From the NCBI GenBank assembly GCA_902513935.1, contig CABXOR010000008.1:1-42014 (forward strand): a stretch of DNA of 42,014 nt, in the 5' to 3' direction. Shown here one piece after another: positions 16,109 to 24,362 of the stretch. The stretch's first letter is position 1. Each line of letters begins with the position of its first letter. A program made the position numbers and the translations under genes. A model generated the notes under the pieces. That model was not told the DNA's origin and ran no database searches. It worked only from the letters and a program-made list of their open reading frames with translations. Source of the DNA: an uncultured SAR324 cluster bacterium (GTDB taxonomy: Bacteria; SAR324; NAC60-12).

Positions 16109-17046
16109 CTGGGCCAGGTTACTTGTTTAAATGCCATCTCCTCCTGAATTGCGGAAGGTTTTTTGTCTTCAATTCCACGAGTCACTTGAACAGAATAATG
16201 ACCATCAGATTCCCCCGTATAACCTTGTAACGCAGGAGTCCCGTTAATACGTATTGTTGCCAGATTTTCTTTACCCAGTAATGGCAGTAACTGTCCCACT
16301 TCCAACTTTCCTTTTGTTTCGCCCAAATCTGCATTCCCCAAATCTGCAACAACCGAATATTCTTTCTTTTCCAGAATATCCATGAAATGACGTTTAACAT
16401 GCGGAGAATAATTTTCTATGGATTCAGGCGCAATAACTCTTTTATTTTCAAGATGACTAAGCAGTGGATCAATCCCCGAAGAAGGTAAACAGAGTAAAAT
16501 CTCTGATTGAATATCTTGAACACTAAGCCGAACACTACCAACGAAACAATATTCGTAGGGCAACATGATTTTTGCCCTTTGAGGGTAAATGGTTACACGA
16601 TTGAGATTAAGCTCCACATCTGCAATATTGAGCCAGCTTTTTTCAAAGTCTTCTATCATAGATTGCACCAAAGCGAGTAAATCTTTCTGGTGTTCCTTCA
16701 TCAACTTGCCCAGGGAAGAACGTTCAAGCGTTATTCCCGCCTTTGTGTTCAAGATCAACTTTAAAAAAAATGTATTGTCTACAAGGAACAGACCACGGCT
16801 CTGGTTCGGCGTTTCAAAAACATAGATTGGCTGTTTAGAAACAGAATTCAAAAATTTTTCAAAACGTATTTTTTTCACATTTTCCGTAGAGACCTCAAAC
16901 ATCAGGTTCTTTTTCGCATAAAGCCTGTCCTGTAAAAGAGATGCCCATCTGCGGAATACAACGTCCATTAATTGGTGTCGTCCTGTCGTCAGATGAACTT
17001 CAGCCAGTTCAAAAGTTTTTACGGGAATGTCTGTTCGGTGAATCAT
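16102..17046 (-). CDS. fliM: Flagellar switch protein FliM-like, short N-terminus
   Basis: FliM sits in the cytoplasmic C-ring, binds CheY-P and sets rotation direction. This 314-residue protein aligns with the FliM middle domain (LTTGRHQLMDVVFRRWASLL, FEKFLNSVSKQPIYVFETP, RGLFLVDNTFFLKLI, SSLGKLMKEHQKDLLALVQS) and has a C-terminal SPOA segment (residues about 232-300; DLGETKGKLEVGQLLPLLG, LATIRINGTPALQGYTG). It lacks the usual first 30-40 residues, where canonical FliM carries the EIDALL CheY-binding motif. It lies 8 bp behind fliN, so the two form an operon. Confidence 0.8.
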   Translation of the reverse strand: MIHRTDIPVKTFELAEVHLTTGRHQLMDVVFRRWASLLQDRLYAKKNLMFEVSTENVKKIRFEKFLNSVSKQPIYVFETPNQSRGLFLVDNTFFLKLILNTKAGITLERSSLGKLMKEHQKDLLALVQSMIEDFEKSWLNIADVELNLNRVTIYPQRAKIMLPYEYCFVGSVRLSVQDIQSEILLCLPSSGIDPLLSHLENKRVIAPESIENYSPHVKRHFMDILEKKEYSVVADLGNADLGETKGKLEVGQLLPLLGKENLATIRINGTPALQGYTGESDGHYSVQVTRGIEDKKPSAIQEEMAFKQVTWPSQ

Positions 17047-17054
17047 AGTTTAAA

Positions 17055-18365
17055 TTATTCCTGAACGATACCAACAATTCGAATACCAAGTTTATCATTG
17101 TTGATTTGTATAACTTCCCCAAGAGCAATTGTTTTACCGTCGAGTACCAAATTCACCGGTTCTCCTGCAACTTTATCTAGTTCAATAATGCTCCCATAAG
17201 TTATCTGTGTGATCTCTTCACCTGTAAGTTGAGTGCGTGCTATTTCAACCACGGCTTCATGGTGAAATTTTAACAGCATGTCTGCATCTAAGGGGACTGC
17301 TGATGTTTCTGATGCCTCAGTTTCAATTGGCATCTCGCTCTCTACTTTTTCAATAACAGGTGTTTTCTCAATTTCAGGCTCTACTTCTACGGAATCAGAT
17401 GCATCCATTTGCTCACCTGATACCTCATTCTCTTCCTGAGAATCTGCTGATGTTTCTGATGAAGAATTATCCTCCGTTTCATTATCAAATTTTAGTTCGT
17501 CAATTTCACTTTCTTCGATATCAACCAGATCAGTCTCAGCCTCTTCAGAATCTTTTTTGTCATCCAAAGCATCAATTCCAAGCTCCAGATCTTCTGTATC
17601 ATTTGCTTCATTTTCGGCACTTTCTTCAGGAATATCTGGGTCGTGCAGCATTTCCAAAACCTCAGACGACTCAGTATCAGCTTCCTCAGCGGGGGGGCTT
17701 TCTCCGGATTCTTCTACTGCATCAGTTTCACCTGATGAATCAGTCAATTCCTCTGGATCAAGATCTTCGGTAAGATCCATATTTTCCGACAGATCTAATT
17801 CTTCTGATTCTTCTTCTGATTCTTCTTCTGATTCTTCTTCTGATTCTTCTTCTGATTCTTCTTCTGTACTTTCTCCAGAAATTTCTACACCGTCTGATGC
17901 CTCAGACTCACCTACATCTAATGCTTTGTCAATTTCTCCATCAATATCATCTAAAGAAGAATCGTCAGAATCTGAGTTTTCTTCACTTTCGTCACCATCC
18001 AGTTCATCCAGCAGGCTTTCTACGGAATCACTACTCCCTTCTTCAGTTTCTTCTTCAAACACCATATCTTTTTCTCCATTTACTGATTCATCAGTTTCTT
18101 CTTGTTGAACATCCATTTTTAAATCCTCAACAAGATTCCCAATTTCATCCATGCCAAGATCTATTGGCTCTTCATCCGGTTCACTGTCTAATTCCTCTGA
18201 CTCAGTGTACATATCATCCAAACCAGATTCAGCAAGCCCTTCTGAAGAATCATCTGTGATTTGATCATCATCTAACAGTTCTGTATTTCCAGGTTCAACA
18301 AAAATGTCGGTCGGACTGTCTTCATCAGATAGTTCAATTTCAAAATCATCAGACTTTTCTGCCAT
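17055..18365 (-). CDS. fliN: FliN-like switch protein with a very long acidic N-terminal extension
   Basis: The last 70 residues are a clear FliN SPOA domain (VVEIARTQLTGEEITQI, GSIIELDKVAGEPVNL, VLDGKTIALGEVIQINND, GIRIVGIV), the part that builds the lower C-ring. In front of it are about 360 residues almost wholly Glu, Asp and Ser with few aromatics, including the repeated ESEE run near residue 170. Typical FliN is 80-150 residues. The extension should be disordered and strongly negative. It starts at ATG 18365 and runs without frameshift, so the acidic part is genuinely fused. The codon pattern is purine-rich throughout. fliM follows by 8 bp. Confidence 0.88.
   Translation of the reverse strand: MAEKSDDFEIELSDEDSPTDIFVEPGNTELLDDDQITDDSSEGLAESGLDDMYTESEELDSEPDEEPIDLGMDEIGNLVEDLKMDVQQEETDESVNGEKDMVFEEETEEGSSDSVESLLDELDGDESEENSDSDDSSLDDIDGEIDKALDVGESEASDGVEISGESTEEESEEESEEESEEESEEESEELDLSENMDLTEDLDPEELTDSSGETDAVEESGESPPAEEADTESSEVLEMLHDPDIPEESAENEANDTEDLELGIDALDDKKDSEEAETDLVDIEESEIDELKFDNETEDNSSSETSADSQEENEVSGEQMDASDSVEVEPEIEKTPVIEKVESEMPIETEASETSAVPLDADMLLKFHHEAVVEIARTQLTGEEITQITYGSIIELDKVAGEPVNLVLDGKTIALGEVIQINNDKLGIRIVGIVQE
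17806..17865. repeat. Five perfect 12-bp tandem repeats inside fliN
   Basis: The unit GATTCTTCTTCT (plus strand) occurs five times without mismatch; on the coding strand each encodes Glu-Glu-Glu-Ser in rotation. Because the unit is a multiple of three, gain or loss of copies by slippage keeps the frame and changes only the length of the acidic segment. Confidence 0.95.
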
Positions 18366-18764
18366 TGACCCTCAAATTAGACGTTTCTCTTTTACTGAAA
18401 GTTAATAATTTTTTTAAATAGTGTATTGACTTAAGAATATAATCTTCGCTTTTTTTAAATTTAATCATTTTCCACGAATGATCTTCACTAAAAATGCCAT
18501 ATCCGGCTTGGTTTTAGCAAGTCATTTCTGAGAATAGGTAATTATTTTAGCAATTTTCAGTTAACAAAAGAATTATGAATCCCTTTTAAATTCTTTGAAC
18601 CTGCTACTTTTTTAAATTAATCATATCATTGTTCAGGATTAACTTTTGATTTACACAGGGATTTACAATCATGACACCTTCGGTTATGATAAAGTTTAAA
18701 CTTGGCAGTACACTTTCTGTAATACTACTTGAGCTAATCTGACTCTCAGGCTAACACAATATAA
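18366..18764. other. 399-bp divergent intergenic region
   Basis: It separates minus-strand fliN-fliM from the plus-strand TPR-ExbD-like pair and should contain both promoters. It is very A/T-rich with no coding frame above 20 codons of any merit, no RNA gene and no strong hairpin that I could see. Confidence 0.5.
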
Positions 18765-20549
18765 ATGAAAATACTCAAAAAATTTTTTGCGGCTGAAGAC
18801 TCCCTCAAGGATGTCAATGCCATTCTTGCCCGTGGTAAAAGTCTGCTTGAAAAAAACTTCTTTGAATGGGCAACAGTAGAATTTAACAAAGCTCTTGCAC
18901 TGGACCCAAAACTTGCTGCAGAAACTGTAACCAAACTATTTCAGGAAATGCAAGGTAGCGGCAACCCTGACGGGACAATAAGCCTGGGTACAATTGTTCT
19001 AAAAATGGACCCAAAAAACGTAGATCTTGCCAATCAACTTGGTAATACATATCGCAAAAAACAAGATTGGAATCATGCAAAAAATATGTACTTGCACTGC
19101 CTGAAGTATGATCCTGATTATAAAAACGCTGCTTATAATCTGGCTGCAACCACAGCAAAAGTTGAAGTTGCAGATGGCATGGCTATCTCCGCCATTGACG
19201 AGTTTGAAAAAATGACGGACTTTGTACTTCCTGACATTGAAGATGGAATGGGTAAATTAGTCGAAATGCAAACTAATTTTGCTGTTGATTCGGTTGAGGT
19301 TAATCAAGAACAAAGTCCAGACGAAAAAAATGAAACAAAAGTAATGCCTGAAAAAGAGAAGAAAGAAGACGATAATGAAAAGGTCAAGGTTGACACTGAT
19401 GGTGATTGTGATGATGACAAGGATGATTTAGACAGTATTGACGCTGTTCAAACTTTCAAATACATTACTTCCAATCTGGAAGAAGGGAGCACAGAAGAGA
19501 GGAATGCTGTCTTCACACTTGGTATTTATTGTTTAAAAAATAATGAAACAAAGATCGCCCAATATTCTTTGAAACGATTGCTGATGCGCGATAAAGAAAA
19601 TGTGGATTTACGTTGTTTCCTCGTTCTTGCAATTTCTCTCGACGGTAATATAAATGATGAAATAAAAACACTACAAAGCATACTTGGCCGAAATCCCAAT
19701 CACCGCTACACCAATGTAAACATGGGGATCCTGTTAAGACGCAAAGGAAAGATTCAGCAATCACGAGTTAGTTTTTTCACGACTTTCAGGCTACTTGAGA
19801 GATCTCAGGGAGACTATGATATAAAAGCATGTTTGGAAAATGCAGAAAAATTATTCAACGACAATCTTGAGAAAAAAGCTCTTGAAATATATGAACCACT
19901 TATTTCTGAAATTACATCTGAAGTATTGCTGCATAGAATCGCCAAGATTTATCTTGATAAAAATTTATTGGATGATGCGCTTGAAATTTATAAACGTATT
20001 TTTCGTAAAAACCGTCAAAATAAAGAGGCTCGTGAAGGTATTAAATCAATTCATGCAGCATATTTGATTGAATTCGAAAACTTTCTTAAAAAAAATGACA
20101 AAATAAATGCAGCAGTGAAAATTGAAAAAGCTCTAAAAATTGCCGCAGGTACTAACCTGATTCAAAAAGCTATTAGTATCAACATGCTGCTCAAAAATGA
20201 AAATAGAGTAGTGGAATTAGAGGAGATGCTGAAAGATATCAAAACAAAAGAGATTCGAAGTAAAGTTCAGGAAAAAATCAACCAGGCTGAAGAGGCTGAA
20301 AAAAGGGCTGATTACAAAGGAGCTATCCGTTACTTTCAAGAGGCAATCAAGATTGAACCACAAAACAGTACATTAAAGAAATTAATTGACCTTTGCGCCC
20401 ACATCAATCGTCCTGATTTAACTGAAAAAATAACAGATTGGTTTAACAAGTATCAGCATTCTCTTCTGGAAAAAGAAAAAAAACAAGTTCGTGAGGAGTT
20501 GGAGCAAAGCAAAAGTAATGGAGATGAATCTCATAAAAATGGAATTTGA
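18765..20549 (+). CDS. Tetratricopeptide-repeat protein with acidic linker
   Basis: A 594-residue, largely helical cytoplasmic protein with no signal peptide. N-terminal TPR units span about residues 20-150 (FEWATVEFNKALALDPK, VDLANQLGNTYRKKQDWNHA, KNMYLHCLKYDPDYKNAAYN). A charged, disordered linker follows (about 185-225; CDDDKDDLDSIDA). A second, longer TPR array covers about 235-560 (NVNMGILLRRKGKIQQSRVS, LLDDALEIYKRIFRKN, DYKGAIRYFQEAIKIEPQNS). TPR arrays scaffold protein complexes. Its TGA overlaps the start of the next gene as TGATG, so its partner is probably the small membrane protein encoded there. The divergent neighbours are fliN and fliM. Confidence 0.85.
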   Translation: MKILKKFFAAEDSLKDVNAILARGKSLLEKNFFEWATVEFNKALALDPKLAAETVTKLFQEMQGSGNPDGTISLGTIVLKMDPKNVDLANQLGNTYRKKQDWNHAKNMYLHCLKYDPDYKNAAYNLAATTAKVEVADGMAISAIDEFEKMTDFVLPDIEDGMGKLVEMQTNFAVDSVEVNQEQSPDEKNETKVMPEKEKKEDDNEKVKVDTDGDCDDDKDDLDSIDAVQTFKYITSNLEEGSTEERNAVFTLGIYCLKNNETKIAQYSLKRLLMRDKENVDLRCFLVLAISLDGNINDEIKTLQSILGRNPNHRYTNVNMGILLRRKGKIQQSRVSFFTTFRLLERSQGDYDIKACLENAEKLFNDNLEKKALEIYEPLISEITSEVLLHRIAKIYLDKNLLDDALEIYKRIFRKNRQNKEAREGIKSIHAAYLIEFENFLKKNDKINAAVKIEKALKIAAGTNLIQKAISINMLLKNENRVVELEEMLKDIKTKEIRSKVQEKINQAEEAEKRADYKGAIRYFQEAIKIEPQNSTLKKLIDLCAHINRPDLTEKITDWFNKYQHSLLEKEKKQVREELEQSKSNGDESHKNGI

Positions 20550-21205
20550 TGCACAGAAAACAGGGATTAAATGGCGACTTTCATAATTTATTAAACTTAG
20601 ATTCGTTGGTTGACATTGTTTCCAACAATGTAGGAATACTCGTTATATTAGCTGTGTTCATGGCAATGTTTTCACTATTGGGAAAAAATGAGCAGGTAAC
20701 TTCAATAACAAATCCCACAGAAAATATTGAAAAACTGAAAATCCCCTGGTCTCATGTATCACAAAAAAACAACCTTTTGATTTTTCTTAGGAGTAACCGT
20801 TTATTGTATTTGGATCGTACATTGGTTTATCAAAGGCTAAAAAATTATCTCTCTGGTAGTGAGCCTTTACCAAAACATGTCAATCTGGATCAATTTTCCA
20901 TTGAACTCACAGTCGGAAGTGGACACGCACACTGTCTTAAATTTTCCCCTTCTCCCGGAGTAGGACAGTGGTGGCATCAGTTTTCTCAGCGTAATGGGGT
21001 GATGAAAAAATTAATGAAAAAATATTCTCCGGAAGAAAACTACTTTTTTTTCTGGGTCGACCCAGACAGTTTTGAAATGTTCCGTGAAATAAGAAGATCT
21101 TTGTGGGATCTAAACTATGAAGTAGGTTGGAAGCCAATCCGAATTAAAACCCCTTTGCTTTACTGTAGTGGGGTTGGTCAAGCACGAGAATTTCTACCAC
21201 AATAA
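20549..21205 (+). CDS. Single-pass membrane protein, ExbD/TolR-like N-terminus
   Basis: About 218 residues from ATG 20549, whose A is the last base of the upstream TGA, so translation is coupled to the TPR gene. One membrane helix near the N-terminus (NLDSLVDIVSNNVGILVILA, about residues 17-40) has a short cytoplasmic lead and a conserved-looking Asp at the helix start, as in ExbD/TolR proteins that act as stators with an ExbB/MotA partner. The rest is periplasmic, with DQFSIELTVGSGHAHCLKFS and YFFFWVDPDSFEMFREIRRS. No exbB-like gene is adjacent. The family match is by pattern only. Confidence 0.55.
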   Translation: MHRKQGLNGDFHNLLNLDSLVDIVSNNVGILVILAVFMAMFSLLGKNEQVTSITNPTENIEKLKIPWSHVSQKNNLLIFLRSNRLLYLDRTLVYQRLKNYLSGSEPLPKHVNLDQFSIELTVGSGHAHCLKFSPSPGVGQWWHQFSQRNGVMKKLMKKYSPEENYFFFWVDPDSFEMFREIRRSLWDLNYEVGWKPIRIKTPLLYCSGVGQAREFLPQ

Positions 21206-21209
21206 CAAT

Positions 21210-23441
21210 ATGCTCAAAACAGCAATAATGCCTGTCACCAAAAAGACAGCTAGTTCAGCCAGTGATAAAGCCTTGATTGCAAAGTTAGTCAAGCAAGTTC
21301 GGAACTATGTTCAGGAATACGGTACAGTTAAAGATTCAGAGTTGCTTGAACAAGCCATTGCTGATATCCGGAAACACCACAAACATCAAAAACGTAAATC
21401 CGGACAACCAGTCATTATTCACCCCCTTCGTGTGGCAAACTATATCTGTCGAGCAGGACTGGATGCCCCAACAGTTGTAGCAGCCATTCTTCACGATATC
21501 ATTGAAGATACTAAAATTACACACAAAGACATCAAAAATCGATATGGGGCATGGTATGCAGATATTGTCAAAGGGCTAACTAAAATAAAAAATCCGGAAA
21601 GGCCAAAAGAAGGAGAAGCAGATAATTTAGACGCAACTTATCAGCGTATGTTGAAAGCCATGACACAGGATGTTCGTGCTTTACTGATCAAGCTGTTTGA
21701 CAGACTCGATAACATGAGAGACATGGAAGCCATGCCCCGCCACAAACAGCGTAGAATCAGTCTTGAAACTCTAAATGTATATGTACCTATAGCCGAAAGA
21801 CTGGGACTAACACAGATTTGTCGGGAGCACACCGAACTCTGTTTCAAACTACTGTACCCAAAGAGATATAATAAAACATTCATAGAAATTGATGAACTGA
21901 AAAAAGCCCGTGCTTCAACAATAAATGGCATGAGGATTTCTTTGCTGAGAACTCTGGAAAAGAATAATTTAGCATATAAAACGATCGAGCCGCTATTTGT
22001 TCATCCTGCTTCCAGAATTCAGGAAAGAGGCCCTATTGACCATGTATTGGAAGGTTTCAGGATTATTGTCAAAAACAACTTGGACTGTTTTAAAGCTCTT
22101 GGAATAGTTCATACAAGTTTTTATGTAATTCCTTTGAAAATTAGAGATTACATCAGCAACCCTCTCTGGAATGGTTATGAAGGAATCCAGACAGAATTAA
22201 GAATTGAGGGTGAACAAACATGTATTGAGATCGTTTCAGAAGAAATGCTGAAAAAAAATCAGTATGGAATCATAGCTCATTGGCAGGGAAGTCCAACTGA
22301 GCTAGCTGACTATTATAGGATATACCTCAATCAACTTGATCAGTTGGCTGGTGATAAAGACGTTCGCATGCTCGAAGTTATGAGCTATATACAGTCTGAT
22401 CAGGTACAGGTCTATAGTCCCAAAGGTGATATGTTTGTTTTTCCAAAAAGTGCTACTGTGCTAGATTTTGCTTATGGGATTCATTCAGAACTTGGAAACC
22501 ATTGCATTGGTGCCCTGGTAAATCCTTTTTCAGTAGGAACAACAAAAAAAAGGGTCCCTCGTGAGCGTCAGTTGTTTGCAGGGGAAGCTTTGCAGATTCT
22601 CACAGACCGTGGAGTTCAGCCAAGAGAAGAGTGGCTTGAACAAGTTAAAACTGCAAAGAGCCGTGCACAAATTAAACGTGCTTTGGAACAACAAAAAATA
22701 ATCAGTGCCAGAAATTCTGGGCGGACATTATTGGAGCATAAATTGCGAAATTATGGTGATGAGCAAGGCACAGAGAAATGGATCAAATCCAAGGCTGTAA
22801 AAGAGGCTCTTAAAGCAGAAAAAATATCAGCAAACAAATTTTTTCAAGAAATTGGACTGCAAAAACGTCCTCTAAAAATGTTTCTCAGAAAATATAAATT
22901 GCTTGAGTATCAACATACTGGTCGTATAAAAGAGATGATAGGTTCAGAATTTTGGGGGAATATATTTGGTGGCGAAAAAAACATTTTTTTGATCGATGAT
23001 ATTCAAAACCCCTTAATCCGATTGGCTAGTTGTTGTTTCCCCATTCCTGGAGACAAAATCACAGGTTTTATATGTAATGATCATGAAATTGAAATACACG
23101 TCACAAATTGCTCCAAATTAACTCGTAAAAATAAACGTCTGCAGCAAAACAAAATTCCAATTGATGTGGCTTGGAAAATCTCTAAAAAAACAACTCGTTC
23201 TCACATTATTCATTTCCAAGTGATTGATGGAACAGGGATTCTTTTTCAAATAACGAAAATAATAAAGGATGCAGGTGTGGCAATAATTAATTCCGAGACA
23301 GCTGCTAAGAAAAATAAAGAGGCAGATATTCGTATAAAACTTGAATCGGTTTCCTGGCCTGTTTTTCATAAAATAGTTGAGAAGTTGAGACCATTAAAAT
23401 TTGTAAAGGAAATCTGGGAAGAATCTCCCGATAGTGTTTAG
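21210..23441 (+). CDS. spoT: RelA/SpoT-family (p)ppGpp hydrolase/synthetase
   Basis: A 743-residue long RSH protein that sets alarmone levels. HD hydrolase domain: HPLRVA (H71), ILHDIIEDT (HD 95-96, ED 99-100) and KLFDRLDNMRD (D164, N168), so the metal site looks intact. Synthetase domain: EGFRIIVKNNLDCFKALGIV and IRDYISNPLWNGYEGIQTEL; here the usual QSLHT is EGIQT and the E-x-QIRT motif is IEIVSEE, so synthetase activity may be lost. Then TGS (VQVYSPKGDMFVFPK, VLDFAYGIHSELGNHC), a Cys-containing zinc-finger-like region (RLASCCFPIPGDKI) and a C-terminal ACT domain. ATG 21210 is preferred over an overlapping upstream GTG. Confidence 0.9.
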   Translation: MLKTAIMPVTKKTASSASDKALIAKLVKQVRNYVQEYGTVKDSELLEQAIADIRKHHKHQKRKSGQPVIIHPLRVANYICRAGLDAPTVVAAILHDIIEDTKITHKDIKNRYGAWYADIVKGLTKIKNPERPKEGEADNLDATYQRMLKAMTQDVRALLIKLFDRLDNMRDMEAMPRHKQRRISLETLNVYVPIAERLGLTQICREHTELCFKLLYPKRYNKTFIEIDELKKARASTINGMRISLLRTLEKNNLAYKTIEPLFVHPASRIQERGPIDHVLEGFRIIVKNNLDCFKALGIVHTSFYVIPLKIRDYISNPLWNGYEGIQTELRIEGEQTCIEIVSEEMLKKNQYGIIAHWQGSPTELADYYRIYLNQLDQLAGDKDVRMLEVMSYIQSDQVQVYSPKGDMFVFPKSATVLDFAYGIHSELGNHCIGALVNPFSVGTTKKRVPRERQLFAGEALQILTDRGVQPREEWLEQVKTAKSRAQIKRALEQQKIISARNSGRTLLEHKLRNYGDEQGTEKWIKSKAVKEALKAEKISANKFFQEIGLQKRPLKMFLRKYKLLEYQHTGRIKEMIGSEFWGNIFGGEKNIFLIDDIQNPLIRLASCCFPIPGDKITGFICNDHEIEIHVTNCSKLTRKNKRLQQNKIPIDVAWKISKKTTRSHIIHFQVIDGTGILFQITKIIKDAGVAIINSETAAKKNKEADIRIKLESVSWPVFHKIVEKLRPLKFVKEIWEESPDSV

Positions 23442-23502
23442 CGGGATAGAAAATTTAGAGGTATGTGTACAAAACAATAAAAAAATAGCACTCTAATTTA
23501 TT

Positions 23503-24342
23503 ATGGAACTTCCAACCTGGCTGGAAACCCGCTTGATGCAGGTTTGTGACTTGGTCTTTGCAGTCATACCCCAACAGACTCCTACTCTGGAAAAATTAGG
23601 GGGTTGTAAAATTATTTCTCACCGCGGGCAGCATGACAACCAAAAAATTTTTGAAAACACTTTGACTGCATTTGATCATGCGCTAGAAACGGAAGGAATT
23701 TGGGGTATTGAACTGGATTTTCGCTGGACAAAAGACTTGTATCCAGTTGTTTCCCATGATCCGGATTTAATGAGATTGTACGGTTCTAATACCAGGATTT
23801 CAGAAACAAAACTTGAAGATCTAAATCGAATCTGCCCTCATATTCCAACACTGGAAGAAGTACTTCAGCGCTACGGGGGGAAATTGCATTTAATGGTGGA
23901 GGCCAAAGAAGAATATTATCCTCAACCCGAAAAACAAAACAAGATACTGAAAGAACTTTTTTCTCAGTTAAAACCTCAAAAAGATTTTCATTTGCTCTGC
24001 CTGATTCCAGAAATGTTGAAATTAGTGACTTTTACCGAAAATTCAGCAAAAATTTTGGTTGCAGTTTTTAATGAAAAAATATTAAGCAATATCTCGTTGA
24101 ATGAAAACTATGCTGGTCTTGGTGGGCATTATCTGTTACTTCACAGAAAATTAGTAAAGCAACATTTGGACTGCGGACAAAATATTGGAGTTGGTTATCC
24201 CAGGTCTAAAAATAATCTTTTTCGAGAAATTAACCGTGGAGTGGAATGGATTTTCTGCAATGACGCAGTAGGTTTGAGTACCCTTCTTCAAGCAGAATTG
24301 AAGAAGGCTCAATCACTTGTTGTGGAAGGAAGTGTCAACTAA
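23503..24342 (+). CDS. Glycerophosphodiester phosphodiesterase family protein
   Basis: A 279-residue TIM-barrel phosphodiesterase that would split glycerophosphodiesters from phospholipid turnover into glycerol-3-phosphate and an alcohol. Signatures: ISHRGQ (first catalytic His, about residue 40), FENTLTAFDHAL, GIELDFRWTKDLYPVVSHDP with the metal-binding Glu/Asp and the second His, IPTLEEVLQRYG, LMVEAKEE, and near the end GVEWIFCNDAVGL. No signal peptide, so it is cytoplasmic. It lies 20 bp ahead of the MurG-family gene, pointing to one operon dealing with envelope lipids. Confidence 0.88.
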   Translation: MELPTWLETRLMQVCDLVFAVIPQQTPTLEKLGGCKIISHRGQHDNQKIFENTLTAFDHALETEGIWGIELDFRWTKDLYPVVSHDPDLMRLYGSNTRISETKLEDLNRICPHIPTLEEVLQRYGGKLHLMVEAKEEYYPQPEKQNKILKELFSQLKPQKDFHLLCLIPEMLKLVTFTENSAKILVAVFNEKILSNISLNENYAGLGGHYLLLHRKLVKQHLDCGQNIGVGYPRSKNNLFREINRGVEWIFCNDAVGLSTLLQAELKKAQSLVVEGSVN

Positions 24343-24362
24343 CAGGAAAAGAGACGCAAGCT

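Noticed and set aside
17806..17865. CRISPR array
   Set aside because: The repeats are 12 bp, directly adjacent without spacers and inside a coding frame.
17360..18259. Long plus-strand frames opposite fliN (Ser-rich and His/Leu-rich)
   Set aside because: They are mirror images of the low-complexity acidic coding sequence, whose purine bias removes stops on the other strand.
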